A stretch of 64,000 bases of DNA from Streptomyces indicus (lineage in GTDB: Bacteria; Actinomycetota; Actinomycetes; Streptomycetales; Streptomycetaceae). A program made the translations under genes and the position numbers. The stretch is from assembly GCF_900100315.1 (NCBI RefSeq), contig NZ_FNFF01000007.1, positions 264,750 to 328,749 on the forward strand. The letters are read 5' to 3'. The notes beneath the pieces are model-generated. The model searched no databases. It saw only the letters and a list, made by a program, of their open reading frames with translations, and was not told the DNA's origin. Below are positions 16,503 through 24,893 of this stretch, one piece after another. Position 1 is the stretch's first letter, and every line of letters starts with the position of its first letter.

Positions 16503-17960
16503 CTACAGCGGGAACTCGCTGCGCCCGTGCTGCACCGAGATCCACTTCTGCGTGGTGAAGGCCTCGACGGTCGCGTCCCCGTTCAGGCGCCCGAGCCCCG
16601 AGTGCTTCTCGCCGCCGAAGGCGACGAAGGGCTCGTCGTGCACGGTGCCGTCGTTGACGTGCATCATCCCGGTCTCGATGCGCTTGGCGAAGCGGACGCC
16701 GCGCTCGACGTCGGCCGTGTGCACGGCGCCGCTGAGGCCGTACGGGGTGTCGTTGGCGATCCGTACCGCGTGCTCCTCGTCGTCGAAGGGCACGAGCAGC
16801 ACCACCGGGCCGAAGATCTCCTGGCGCAGGATCGGAGAGTCGGCGGGCAGGCCGGTCAGGACGGTGGGCTCGACCAGGTTGCCGACCGTGCGGCCCTGGA
16901 GGAGCGCGGTGGCGCCTTCGTCGAGCGCTTCCTTGACCAGGGCGGAGAGCGCGTCGGCCTGGAACTCGTTGATCACCGGGCCGATGTGGGTGTCGGGGTC
17001 GCGCGGGTCGCCGGCCTTCAACGCCCGTACGCGCGCGAGGAACTTCTCGGTGAACACCTCCCACAGCGAGCGGTCCACCAGGATGCGGTTGGCCGCCATG
17101 CAGACCTGGCCCTGGTAGACGAAGCGGCTGAAGACCGCGGCGTCCACCGCGTAGTCCACATCGGCGTCGTCGAGCACCACCAGGGCGCTGTTGCCGCTGA
17201 GTTCGAGGATGGCCTTCTTGAAGTGGGCGGCCGTGACGGCCCCGACGTGCCGGCCGACGCGGTCGGAACCGGCGAAGGAGATCACCTTCGGGACGGGGTG
17301 CTCGATGAGCGCGTCGCCGATCTCCGCGATGTCCGTGATCAGCACATTGAGCAGGCCGGGCGGCAGGCCCGCGTCCTCGAAGATCTTGGCGATCAGGCCG
17401 CCGCCGACCACCGGGGTGTTCTGGTTCGGCTTGATCACCACGCCGTTGCCGAGCGCGAGCGCCGGCGCCACGGACTTCAGGGTCACCAGGAACGGGAAGT
17501 TGAACGGGCTGATGACGCCCACGACGCCGACCGGGATCCGGTAGAGCCGGTTCTCCTTGCCGGCCGTGGGCGAGGCGATGATGCGGCCCTCGGGTATCAG
17601 CGCGAGCTGGATGGCCTCGCGCAGGAACTCCTTGGCCATGTGCACTTCGTAGTGCGCCTTGAGCCGGGTGCCGCCGAGCTCGTCGATGATCGCCTCGACG
17701 ATCTCCGGCTCGCGCTCCTCGGTGATCGCAAGGGCCCGCTCGATGACGGCTCGTCTCTGGTACGGGGAGGTCTCCGCCCAGTCCTTCTGCACACGCTCGG
17801 CCGCGCGGTACGCCTCGTCGACCTCGAAGCGCGAGGCGACGGTGATGGCGGCGAGCTTCTCCCCGTTGTACGGGTTGAAGTCGATGATGTCCCACGAGCC
17901 GTTGCCCGTACGCCACGCACCGTCGATGTACTGCCGGCCCAGGTCGGTGAAGAAGGACAT
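16503..17960 (-). CDS. aldehyde dehydrogenase (NAD(P)+-dependent)
   Basis: 485 residues, normal for the ALDH superfamily. Catalytic Cys lies in GQVCMAANR near residue 287 and the general-base Glu in LELSGNS near residue 253; the NAD-binding segment ISPFNFPFLV...IKPNQNTP is intact. The Arg/Ser pattern and QGQVC motif resemble benzaldehyde/vanillin dehydrogenases, so aromatic aldehydes are the likely substrates, but that is inference. Start ATG 17960 follows AGGGG. Monocistronic between DinB and the XRE regulator. Confidence 0.92.
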   Translation of the reverse strand: MSFFTDLGRQYIDGAWRTGNGSWDIIDFNPYNGEKLAAITVASRFEVDEAYRAAERVQKDWAETSPYQRRAVIERALAITEEREPEIVEAIIDELGGTRLKAHYEVHMAKEFLREAIQLALIPEGRIIASPTAGKENRLYRIPVGVVGVISPFNFPFLVTLKSVAPALALGNGVVIKPNQNTPVVGGGLIAKIFEDAGLPPGLLNVLITDIAEIGDALIEHPVPKVISFAGSDRVGRHVGAVTAAHFKKAILELSGNSALVVLDDADVDYAVDAAVFSRFVYQGQVCMAANRILVDRSLWEVFTEKFLARVRALKAGDPRDPDTHIGPVINEFQADALSALVKEALDEGATALLQGRTVGNLVEPTVLTGLPADSPILRQEIFGPVVLLVPFDDEEHAVRIANDTPYGLSGAVHTADVERGVRFAKRIETGMMHVNDGTVHDEPFVAFGGEKHSGLGRLNGDATVEAFTTQKWISVQHGRSEFPL

Positions 17961-18091
17961 GCGACCCCTGTCACTGCTCTGCTGTCACGTCACGTCACAT
18001 CACTGCTCTGCTGTCACAGCTGTGCGATCACTGCCGGGCGCCTGGTGAGCACGTACGACAGATCCTGATAGCCCGTCATCGTACTTGTGTT

Positions 18092-18955
18092 TCAGGACAG
18101 TTGGAGTAGACCACGGAGCAGATCGCGGGTCTGGTCCGGATTCGGACTGTCCTTCTGGAGCCGCTCCATGGCCTTCTCGTACAGCGCGACCTCCTCGCGC
18201 TTGTCGAGGTACAGGGCGCTGGTCAGCTGTTCCAGGTAGACCACGTCGGAAAGGTCCGATTCGGGGAAGCGCAGCAGAGCGAAGGCGCCGGACTCCCCGG
18301 AGTGGCCGCCGAAGCTGAACGGCATCACCTGAAGGGTGACATTCGGCCGTTCCGAGACCTCGATCAGATGCTCCAACTGCCCGCGCATGACCGAGCGGTC
18401 GCCGTACGGGCGGCGCAGCGCGGCCTCGTCGAGCACGAAGTGCAGCTGCGGGCCGCGCTCGTCGACGAGCAGCTTCTGTCGCTCCAGGCGCAGGGCGACG
18501 CGGCGCTCCACCTCGGCATGGCTGATCTTGTCCGCATTGCGCGTGACGACCGCGTGCGCGTACGCCTCGGTCTGCAACAGGCCGTGCACGAACTGGACTT
18601 CGTACGCGCGGATGAGGGAGGCGGCGCCTTCCAGACCGACATACGTCTGGAACCAGCCGGGCAGCACGTCCGAGTAACTGTGCCACCAGCCCGCCAGGTT
18701 GGCCTCGCGGGCCAGATCGAGCAGGGGCCCCCGCTCGGCCTCGTCCGTGACGCCGTACAGCGTCAGGAGATCCTCCACGTCCCGCGCCTTGAAGCTCACC
18801 CGTCCCAACTCCATGCGGCTGATCTTCGATTCGGAGGCACGGATCGAGTAGCCGGCCTGCTCGCGGGTGATCCCGCGCGACTCCCTCAGGCGCCGCAGCT
18901 GCGACCCCAGCAGGATGCGCCGCACCACTGAGCCGCTCGACTCCCCAGCCGTCAC
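18092..18955 (-). CDS. XRE helix-turn-helix regulator with DUF5753 (WhiJ-like)
   Basis: 287 residues. The N-terminal HTH (LRRLRESRGITREQAGYSI ... SESKISRMELGR) is followed by a DUF5753 ligand/protein-interaction domain from about residue 90 (YSDVLPGWFQTYVGLE). This is the large Streptomyces family that includes WhiJ and partners with DUF397 proteins and HATPase anti-sigma-like proteins, both encoded nearby (19231 and 19899). Start is GTG 18955 with GGGAGGG about 9 bases upstream. It is divergent from the HATPase gene across 275 bp. Confidence 0.9.
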   Translation of the reverse strand: MTAGESSGSVVRRILLGSQLRRLRESRGITREQAGYSIRASESKISRMELGRVSFKARDVEDLLTLYGVTDEAERGPLLDLAREANLAGWWHSYSDVLPGWFQTYVGLEGAASLIRAYEVQFVHGLLQTEAYAHAVVTRNADKISHAEVERRVALRLERQKLLVDERGPQLHFVLDEAALRRPYGDRSVMRGQLEHLIEVSERPNVTLQVMPFSFGGHSGESGAFALLRFPESDLSDVVYLEQLTSALYLDKREEVALYEKAMERLQKDSPNPDQTRDLLRGLLQLS

Positions 18956-19230
18956 TGACTTCTACCCTCCCAAGCCCCCTCCGGGCTCCCACAGGAGCCG
19001 AAGTCTGCCATTAAACGCTTCTGCGCGTACTCATCTGGTTACAGAAACAGGACTCTCACAGAACGACTACGAAAGAATACGCAGGAAGAAATAAGCAACA
19101 ACCGGTACTTGAAGGTCCAACTCCGGCACGTGCACGTGCATCTGCCCTTGCATCCGCCGTACGCATTCGGAACGATGGGCGCGCGCACCACCGCAACATC
19201 GCTACGGCCGCGGAACCGGGAGTGCCTCGC
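18956..19230. promoter_or_regulatory. divergent promoter region, XRE regulator / HATPase
   Basis: 275 bp, clearly richer in A+T than its surroundings around 19010-19110 (for example AGGAAGAAATAAGCAACAA). Likely holds both promoters. I see no convincing dyad or -10/-35 pair. Confidence 0.4.
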
Positions 19231-19743
19231 ATGGGGACGAATGGATCGACCATGCTCGAGCCGTTACGGCAGGGGCTTCCCCCCATCGACCCCTCAGCGG
19301 TGTCCAGCGCGGCCTCGGTGGCCCTGCCCGCCCGCTACGAAGCGGTGCGCGGGGCACGGCAGTTCACCCGCAGGACCCTCGACGAGTGGCAGCTGGACGA
19401 GCGCTTCGACGACGTCGCCCTGGTGGTCTCCGAACTCGTCACCAACGCTCTGCGCCACGCCCTGCCCGCCGACACCGTCCGCGAAGACACCGCACCGGTG
19501 CGGCTGCACCTGATGCGCTGGAGCTCGCGGCTCGTGTGCGCGGTGCGCGACCCCAGCCAGGAGAGCCCGGTCTCGCGCGAGGCGGAAGCGTACGAGGACT
19601 TCTCGGCCGAGTGCGGCCGAGGGCTGTTCCTCGTCGACTCCTTCGCCGACAGCTGGGGCTGGCACCCGCTCGCGGGGACGCTGGGCGGCAAGGTGGTGTG
19701 GGCGCTGTTCCGGCTCGACGGCGCCGAACAGCCGTCGGCCTGA
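19231..19743 (+). CDS. HATPase_c ATP-binding protein (anti-sigma kinase-like)
   Basis: 170 residues of the RsbW/SpoIIAB-like GHKL fold. N-box SELVTNALRHA, G1-type VRDPS and G2 GRGLFLVDSFADSWG are present. Starts MGTNGSTMLEPLRQGLPP, a leader typical of Streptomyces members linked to XRE/DUF397 pairs. GGGAG lies 8 bases before ATG 19231; an upstream GTG at 19222 is an alternative. It may bind a protein partner rather than phosphorylate; no sigma or STAS gene is adjacent here. Confidence 0.87.
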   Translation: MGTNGSTMLEPLRQGLPPIDPSAVSSAASVALPARYEAVRGARQFTRRTLDEWQLDERFDDVALVVSELVTNALRHALPADTVREDTAPVRLHLMRWSSRLVCAVRDPSQESPVSREAEAYEDFSAECGRGLFLVDSFADSWGWHPLAGTLGGKVVWALFRLDGAEQPSA

Positions 19744-19746
19744 GGG

Positions 19747-19815
19747 GCTGGTGCGGCGGAGCTGCTTGAGCGGCTTGTGCGGCCGGAGCTGCTTGAGCGG
19801 CTGTTGCGGCCCGAG
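19747..19815. repeat. 26-27-bp tandem repeat after HATPase stop
   Basis: Two and a half units of GCTKGTGCGGCSGGAGCTGC plus TTGAGCG, beginning four bases after the stop codon of the HATPase gene. Confidence 0.75.
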
Positions 19816-19898
19816 TAGTTCGGACACGCAGAAGAGCCGCCGCCCGCAAGGGAGTTGGGGCCGGGACGCCGATCGGGCGGCCCGGCCCTCGTGCTGCG

Positions 19899-20141
19899 TC
19901 AGGCGCCCGCTATCAGGTGGTCGAACTCGCCGTCCTTCACGCCGAGCAGCATCGCCTCTATCTCCGCGCGCGTGTAGACGAGCGCGGGCCCGTCGGGGAA
20001 GTTCGAGTTGCGGACCGCCACCCGCCCCTCCGACAGCCGGGCGAACTCCACACACGCGCCTTGCGAGTTGCTGTGCCGGCTCTTCTGCCAGACGACCCCG
20101 TCGAGCTCTGTGGCCGCCATACCGTTGTACGCGTGGTCCAC
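19899..20141 (-). CDS. DUF397 domain protein
   Basis: 80 residues. The DUF397 core is clear: VVWQKSRHSNSQGACVEFA, then VAVRNSNFPDGPALVYTRAE. These small proteins are partners of DUF5753 XRE regulators (WhiJ-type systems). Start GTG 20141 has GGGAGC six bases upstream; longer open sequence upstream is promoter. It completes, with 18092 and 19231, the familiar trio, although here the genes are spread and not co-directional. Confidence 0.9.
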   Translation of the reverse strand: MDHAYNGMAATELDGVVWQKSRHSNSQGACVEFARLSEGRVAVRNSNFPDGPALVYTRAEIEAMLLGVKDGEFDHLIAGA

Positions 20142-20304
20142 AAGTTGCTCCCGTTGGCACTGAGACTGATGATGCGGTGCGGTCAACTGTCCCGGATCAT
20201 AGCCGTGTTCACCTGCACTTGCATGGGCAGATGCACGTGCACGCGGGGTGCGCACCTGGTTACAGCCCCGGGAGCGCTCCCCTGGCGCACGCGCCACGGC
20301 GCCG

Positions 20305-20784
20305 TCACAGCGCCGCGAGCACGGCCTTCAAGGCGTCGAGTACGGACGAACGCCAGCCGCCGCCCATGATCTTGCGCGCCATGAGCTGGGCCGGGTCGTC
20401 CGGGTCGAAACCTTCGTGCACCAGGAAGAGACGCGTCCCGCGGCCTTCCGGCTCCAGCGTCCACGTGATCGTCCAGTCCGCGGCATCCGGACGCCGCGCG
20501 TCCTGCCAGCGGACGGCCAGCATCCGCTCCGTCTCGTACGCGAGCACCTCGGCCGCCACCGTCCCGGAGAACTCGGTGTTGGGCCGCGGCAGCGCGGTCA
20601 TCGTGTAGCGGTGCCCCACTTCCAGACGGAAGTCACCGGGCATCATCCACTGGGCGATCAACTCGGGCTCGGTGAGCGCCCGCCAGACCTTGGCGGGCGG
20701 GTGCGGCAGGAACTGGGCGACGCGGATCGTGGTGAGATCACCGTCGTCGTCCGCGGCCTCTTGCTCGTACGGGGGTGTGGTCAT
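20305..20784 (-). CDS. SRPBCC/AHSA1-domain protein
   Basis: 159 residues with a START-like AHSA1 fold: RVAQFLPHPPAKVWRALTEPELIAQWMMPGDF at the start (quoted in parts), then WTLEPEGRGTRLFLVHEGF. Such proteins bind hydrophobic ligands in a cavity; in operons with ArsR and VOC genes the ligand is unknown. Its ATG (20784) overlaps the ArsR stop (ATGA), so the two are coupled. Third gene of the VOC-arsR-SRPBCC operon. Confidence 0.88.
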   Translation of the reverse strand: MTTPPYEQEAADDDGDLTTIRVAQFLPHPPAKVWRALTEPELIAQWMMPGDFRLEVGHRYTMTALPRPNTEFSGTVAAEVLAYETERMLAVRWQDARRPDAADWTITWTLEPEGRGTRLFLVHEGFDPDDPAQLMARKIMGGGWRSSVLDALKAVLAAL

Positions 20785-21131
20785 GCCTCATCGTCGGGCA
20801 GCCGGTCGAGCAGACTGCCGAGCTCCTTGAACCTGTCGCGCCAGAACCGCTCGTACGGATGGAGCCAGTCCTGCACGTCGGCGAGCGGCGCGGCCTCCAG
20901 GCGGTAGATGCGCTGCCGGCCCCGGCGCTCCTCGGAGACCAGGCCGGCCTCCCGGAGCACCTTGAGGTGTTCCGAGAGGCTCGGGCGCGCCATGTCGAAG
21001 TGGTCCGCGAGCGCCTGCACGGCCTGCGGCCCCTCCTCGCGCAGGAGGCGGAGCACCTCGCGGCGCGTGCTGTTGGCGAGGGCGGCGAAGATCCGGTCCT
21101 CGAGGGCGGTGCTCGTCGGGGAACTGGCCAC
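20781..21131 (-). CDS. ArsR-family winged-helix regulator
   Basis: 116 residues. The winged helix is clear (RIFAALANSTRREVLRLL ... ARPSLSEHLKVLREAGLV ... RQRIYRLE). No ArsR-type metal-ligand cysteine motif (CxC) is present, matching the SdpR/PagR-like non-metal branch that pairs with SRPBCC genes. GTG 21131 was chosen: AAGGAC lies just upstream and 13 bases separate it from the preceding VOC stop; an ATG at 21167 overlaps that gene. Probably represses its own operon through palindromes at 21534-21599. Confidence 0.85.
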   Translation of the reverse strand: MASSPTSTALEDRIFAALANSTRREVLRLLREEGPQAVQALADHFDMARPSLSEHLKVLREAGLVSEERRGRQRIYRLEAAPLADVQDWLHPYERFWRDRFKELGSLLDRLPDDEA

Positions 21132-21144
21132 TTCGGTCCTTCGG

Positions 21145-21528
21145 TCAGGCGCTGGGGTGCTCCGCAAGGAGCATGAAGCCGTTGCCGTCGGGGTCCCTGA
21201 AGCCGGCCATCCGCCCCCAGGGCATGGGGTCGGGACCGGTCACATCGACTCCGGCGGACTTCAGGCGCTCGACGTCCGCGTCGACGTCGGACGTCACGAA
21301 CATGATCCCCTGCGTCTGGCCCGGCGTGAAGCCGCCCATGCCCGGCCCGGAGAGCGTGAGCACGGTCTGGGCGCCCTCGGGGGCGACCTGGAGCCAGCGG
21401 CCGGGCGGCATCTGCCGGTCGGCGGTCACCTGGAAGCCGAGGGTCTCGGTCCAGAAGCGCAGGGCGGCGTCCTGGTCGGTGACGGGGACGGTGATGAAGG
21501 AGGCGTGGGTGATGGTCATGCCCTCCAC
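21145..21528 (-). CDS. VOC-family protein
   Basis: 127 residues, single VOC module: FITVPVTDQDAALRFWTETLGF at the start (abridged) and FRDPDGNGFMLLAE at the end, resembling small glyoxalase/bleomycin-resistance relatives with unknown substrate. First gene of the operon. GTG 21528 would give a leaderless or near-leaderless message right after the first palindrome; ATG 21519 has GGAGG only two bases away, too close for a usual site, so the GTG is preferred. Confidence 0.85.
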   Translation of the reverse strand: MEGMTITHASFITVPVTDQDAALRFWTETLGFQVTADRQMPPGRWLQVAPEGAQTVLTLSGPGMGGFTPGQTQGIMFVTSDVDADVERLKSAGVDVTGPDPMPWGRMAGFRDPDGNGFMLLAEHPSA

Positions 21529-21533
21529 GATAG

Positions 21534-21599
21534 GTAGGGAAATCCCTACGCGTCAAACGTAGGGGATTTCCTACGCATCAAGCGGTGGGGATTCCCTAC
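21534..21599. promoter_or_regulatory. three palindromic operators upstream of the VOC-arsR-SRPBCC operon
   Basis: GTAGGGA-AA-TCCCTAC (21534-21549, perfect), CGTAGG-n6-CCTACG (21558-21575) and GTGGGGATTCCCTAC (21585-21599, one mismatch). Spaced about 25 bp apart, they lie directly before the operon start and after the FUSC gene stop. Likely ArsR autoregulatory sites. Confidence 0.75.
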
Positions 21600-21614
21600 G
21601 CGTCCGCTTGCTCG

Positions 21615-23792
21615 TCAGCGCGGCGGCGACGGCGCCAGCGCGTCCGACAGCTCGTCGAGCGCGTCGAGCAGCAGCCGGGCCCCGCGCAGCACCACCCGGT
21701 CCGGCACCCCTTCGCCGTCCCAGCAGTCCAGGCACTCGCGCACGGGTTTCCAGTCGGGCACCTTGCGCTCGCGCACCGCCCTCGCGCCCTGCTCCGCCGA
21801 CTCCCGCAGCGCGTCCGCCAGTCGGGCCGCGGCGGGCACGGGTGTCGTGCCGCGCTCGGGCAGGTGCGCCTCCATGAGCATGCCGATCCGGGCGATCTGG
21901 GCCAGCGCCTCGCCCGCCCCGTCCGCGGCGGAGCGCGACAGGCCGCGGTGGCGCACAGGTTCGGTCTCGGCCCGCTTCAGGGCGTCCTGCCAGGCGATCC
22001 GGGCCGCCCGCGCGTCGAGCAGCGCCTGGCGGACCTCGCTGCTGCCGTGGCCCGCGGGTTCGGCGTAGTGCTGGACCACGGCCGCCGCGTACCGCCCGTC
22101 CGCGACCAGCCAGTCGGCCAGCCTGGTGCGCAGCCGCGGGGTCTCCCACGCCGGGTACACCGCGTACGAGATCATCGCGAGCACCCCGCCGAGCAGCGTG
22201 AGCAGCACCCGCTCGTAGACGGTCTGGCCCACGTCCGCGCCGATCGTGCCGAGCAGGAAGACGATGTATGCGCCCACGACGATCTGCGAGATCACGTAGC
22301 CGGTGCGCATCAGGAGGTACATCAGGCCCGCGCAGACGATCACGAGGGTGATCGAGAGCGGGATGCCGGGTTCCGTGGCGTACACGATCGCCGAGGCGAG
22401 CGAGACGCCGACGATCGTGCCGCCGAAGCGGGCGACCGCGCGGCCGTACGTCTGCGAGAAGTCCGGGCGCATCACCATGACCGAGGTGAGCGGCGCCCAG
22501 TAGGCGTGGCCGAACGGCAGGTAGTGGCCGAGCACATAGCCGATGACGACCACGGCGGTGACCCGGATCGCGTGCCGCAGGTAGGGCGAACCGGTCTGCG
22601 TGAGCTCGTCCTTGAGTGTGCGGGCGGCTCTGGGGCCGAGTTCGGGGACGCTCGGGCGGATGAGCGGGATGGGGCGGGTGTCGGACTGGACGGTGCCGGG
22701 GGCCGTCGTGGGTGGGTCCGAACGTCCGCCTCCGATGGGGCGTTCGGGGGTGCGGCGCAGGACCAGGGCGAGGCGGGCGAGCACGGTCCTGGGCGCGCCC
22801 GCCGCCGTGTCGGGCGTGGCCGTCTCCACCACGTCGTCGAGCAGCACCGCGAGCCGGCGCGCGGCGCGGGCGGCGGGGCCGGTGAGGATCGCGCCGGTGT
22901 CCGGGGTGCGCAGGGCGGCCACCGCGCCCGCGGGCAGGTCGACCGGGTCGCCGTGGCGGATGGCGCGGGCGGCGGCGTCGAGCACCGAGCCGGCCGCGGC
23001 GAGCAGTTCGCGGACGCGGTCGCGTTCGGGGCCCTCCGCCGCGGCGCCGACGGCCGGGTCGGCGAGGGAGGCGAGCACCGGGCGGATGCGTTCGGCCAGG
23101 CCGCGGGCGCCGTGCAGTTCGGAGGGGCGCTTGCGGGCCTGGCGGGCGGTGACCACCGCCGCCTCGCGCGCGTGCATCAGCGGCGCGGGGTCGAAGGGGG
23201 CGGTCGGGTCGTGGCGCAGCCGGCGCGCGTAGTCCGCCTCGGCGGCGAGTGCGTCCGCGAGCGCGTCGCGCTGGGCGCCCCAGCGGCGGATCGGGAACAG
23301 CACGATCAGAGCCGCCTGCACCAGGCCGCCCAGGAAGATCACGGCCGCGTGGCCCGCCGCCTCGGCGACGGTGGTCGGCAGCGTGACGGTGACAAGCACC
23401 ATGGCCACGTTCGAGGAGGCGATCACGCCGACCGTCGGGCCGAGGGTCCAGCTCAGACCGGCCGCGAAGGTCCAGACGGCGAGCAGGCTCAGGAAGAGCA
23501 GCAGATGCGCGCCCGCGAGATAGCCGAGGAAGGTGGTGACCGCGAGCGTGCTGCCGGAGGCGAGGGCGAGCACCGGGCGCGGGCGCCAGCTGCGCTGGAA
23601 GGTGGCGATGGCGGCCTGGAAGGCGCCGAACGCCGAGCTCACGGCGGCCTCGGGGCCGGACAGGACCAGCGTGCCGACCACGACGAGGGCGAGGCCGGCG
23701 GTGGCGCGGAGGGCGAAGAGCGGTTCGAGCCGGCTGCGCTCGACCTTCAGGCCCGAGCGCGTGGTCTCTTTCAGCGCTCTGAGCCAGCTCAC
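21615..23792 (-). CDS. FUSC-family integral membrane protein
   Basis: 725 residues in two membrane blocks: about six segments within residues 25-170 and about six within 410-560, separated by a long soluble helical region with Arg/Ala/Glu, and ending in a soluble tail. That is the architecture of fusaric-acid-resistance/aromatic-acid-exporter proteins (FUSC, ArAE). No membrane-fusion partner is nearby, as usual in actinobacteria. The substrate cannot be read. Divergent from the nitrilase gene. Confidence 0.87.
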   Translation of the reverse strand: MSWLRALKETTRSGLKVERSRLEPLFALRATAGLALVVVGTLVLSGPEAAVSSAFGAFQAAIATFQRSWRPRPVLALASGSTLAVTTFLGYLAGAHLLLFLSLLAVWTFAAGLSWTLGPTVGVIASSNVAMVLVTVTLPTTVAEAAGHAAVIFLGGLVQAALIVLFPIRRWGAQRDALADALAAEADYARRLRHDPTAPFDPAPLMHAREAAVVTARQARKRPSELHGARGLAERIRPVLASLADPAVGAAAEGPERDRVRELLAAAGSVLDAAARAIRHGDPVDLPAGAVAALRTPDTGAILTGPAARAARRLAVLLDDVVETATPDTAAGAPRTVLARLALVLRRTPERPIGGGRSDPPTTAPGTVQSDTRPIPLIRPSVPELGPRAARTLKDELTQTGSPYLRHAIRVTAVVVIGYVLGHYLPFGHAYWAPLTSVMVMRPDFSQTYGRAVARFGGTIVGVSLASAIVYATEPGIPLSITLVIVCAGLMYLLMRTGYVISQIVVGAYIVFLLGTIGADVGQTVYERVLLTLLGGVLAMISYAVYPAWETPRLRTRLADWLVADGRYAAAVVQHYAEPAGHGSSEVRQALLDARAARIAWQDALKRAETEPVRHRGLSRSAADGAGEALAQIARIGMLMEAHLPERGTTPVPAAARLADALRESAEQGARAVRERKVPDWKPVRECLDCWDGEGVPDRVVLRGARLLLDALDELSDALAPSPPR

Positions 23793-24035
23793 GGGGTTCA
23801 GGATACGGAGGTACGGGGGTTATGCGGCGTTTGTGCGGGCGGGCGGGTGCCCGGGGGACGGAGCGCCGGGGCGGCGGCCGGGGCTCCGTCGGGGGCGGCT
23901 CCCCGTCTCCTCTGCGAGGATTTGTCCGTACGTGAAACGGAGCGGATCATTCCGTACGCGCCCGACCCGCACAGGTCGACCCGCAAAGCCCCCCCACCCC
24001 CGCACCCCGCACCCCGCACCCAAGGAGCCCCCCAG
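23793..24035. promoter_or_regulatory. divergent promoter region, FUSC gene / nitrilase
   Basis: 243 bp. A possible housekeeping promoter toward the nitrilase gene is TTGTCC (23930-23935) with GATCAT 17 bp downstream. The right end is a CCCCACCCC-type low-complexity run. No operator recognised. Confidence 0.35.
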
Positions 24036-24875
24036 ATGCGCGTGGCCCTCGCCCAGACCGACTGCGAGCTCGGCGATGTCGAGAAGAACCTGGCCGTCGC
24101 GCGGGAACAGGTCGAGCAGGCCGTGGCACAGGGCGCGAACCTCGTGGTCTTCCCCGAGCTCAGCCTGCACGGCTACCACCTGGGCGGGCTCAAGCGGGAC
24201 GAGTCGATCGAGGCGCAGGACCCGCGGGTGCTCGAGCTGAGCACGCTGGGCGCGGACGTGCTCGTCGGCATGCACGAGCACACCAGCCTGCGCGCGTACA
24301 ACACCTCGGCGTACTACACCGAGGGCCGCCTGCTGCACGCCCACCGCAAGCTCTACCTGCCGAACTACCTGGCCTGGGAGGAGCGCAAGCACGTCAGCCC
24401 CGGCCAGCACATGCGCGCCTACGACCTGCCCCGCGGCATCGGCCGCGCGGCCACCCTGGTCTGCAACGACGCCTGGCAGCCGGTGCTCCCGTGGCTGGCC
24501 GTGCAGGACGGCGCCGAGGTCATCATCGTGCCGACCAACAGCGCCGCGAGCCTCGACCCGGAGGCCATGGACACGGGTCTGTACTGGGACACGCTGCTCT
24601 CGTACACCGCCCGCATGCTCCAGTGCTGGGTGGTCTTCGTGAACCGCGTCGGCAACGAGAACGGCGCCACCTTCTGGGGCGGCTCGCGGGTCGTGGACCC
24701 GCGCGGCACCGTGGTCGCGCAGGCCCCGAAGTGGGAGCCCGGCCTGGTCACCGTGGACATCGACGTGCACGAAGCCCGCCGCCAGCGCCGCGCGGTCCCG
24801 CTGGTGGCGGAGGCGCGGCTCGGCCTGGTGGGCCGCGAGGTGCGCCGGCTCATCGACGAGGGCGGGGACAGCTAG
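24036..24875 (+). CDS. nitrilase/carbon-nitrogen hydrolase family protein
   Basis: 279 residues. The catalytic triad is in place: Glu41 (FPELSLHGY), Lys105 (HRKLYLPNY) and Cys143 (VCNDAWQP). The last block resembles amidases such as N-carbamoylputrescine or omega-amidase branches more than true nitrilases, but the substrate is not predictable. Start ATG 24036 follows AAGGAG. Single gene between divergent FUSC and convergent oxidoreductase. Confidence 0.9.
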   Translation: MRVALAQTDCELGDVEKNLAVAREQVEQAVAQGANLVVFPELSLHGYHLGGLKRDESIEAQDPRVLELSTLGADVLVGMHEHTSLRAYNTSAYYTEGRLLHAHRKLYLPNYLAWEERKHVSPGQHMRAYDLPRGIGRAATLVCNDAWQPVLPWLAVQDGAEVIIVPTNSAASLDPEAMDTGLYWDTLLSYTARMLQCWVVFVNRVGNENGATFWGGSRVVDPRGTVVAQAPKWEPGLVTVDIDVHEARRQRRAVPLVAEARLGLVGREVRRLIDEGGDS

Positions 24876-24893
24876 CCCCGCGGTCGGGGGCGC

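Noticed and set aside
16428..18068. Long plus-strand open frame opposite the aldehyde dehydrogenase gene
   Set aside because: The minus strand encodes an intact ALDH with all catalytic residues; the antisense reading is a composition artefact.
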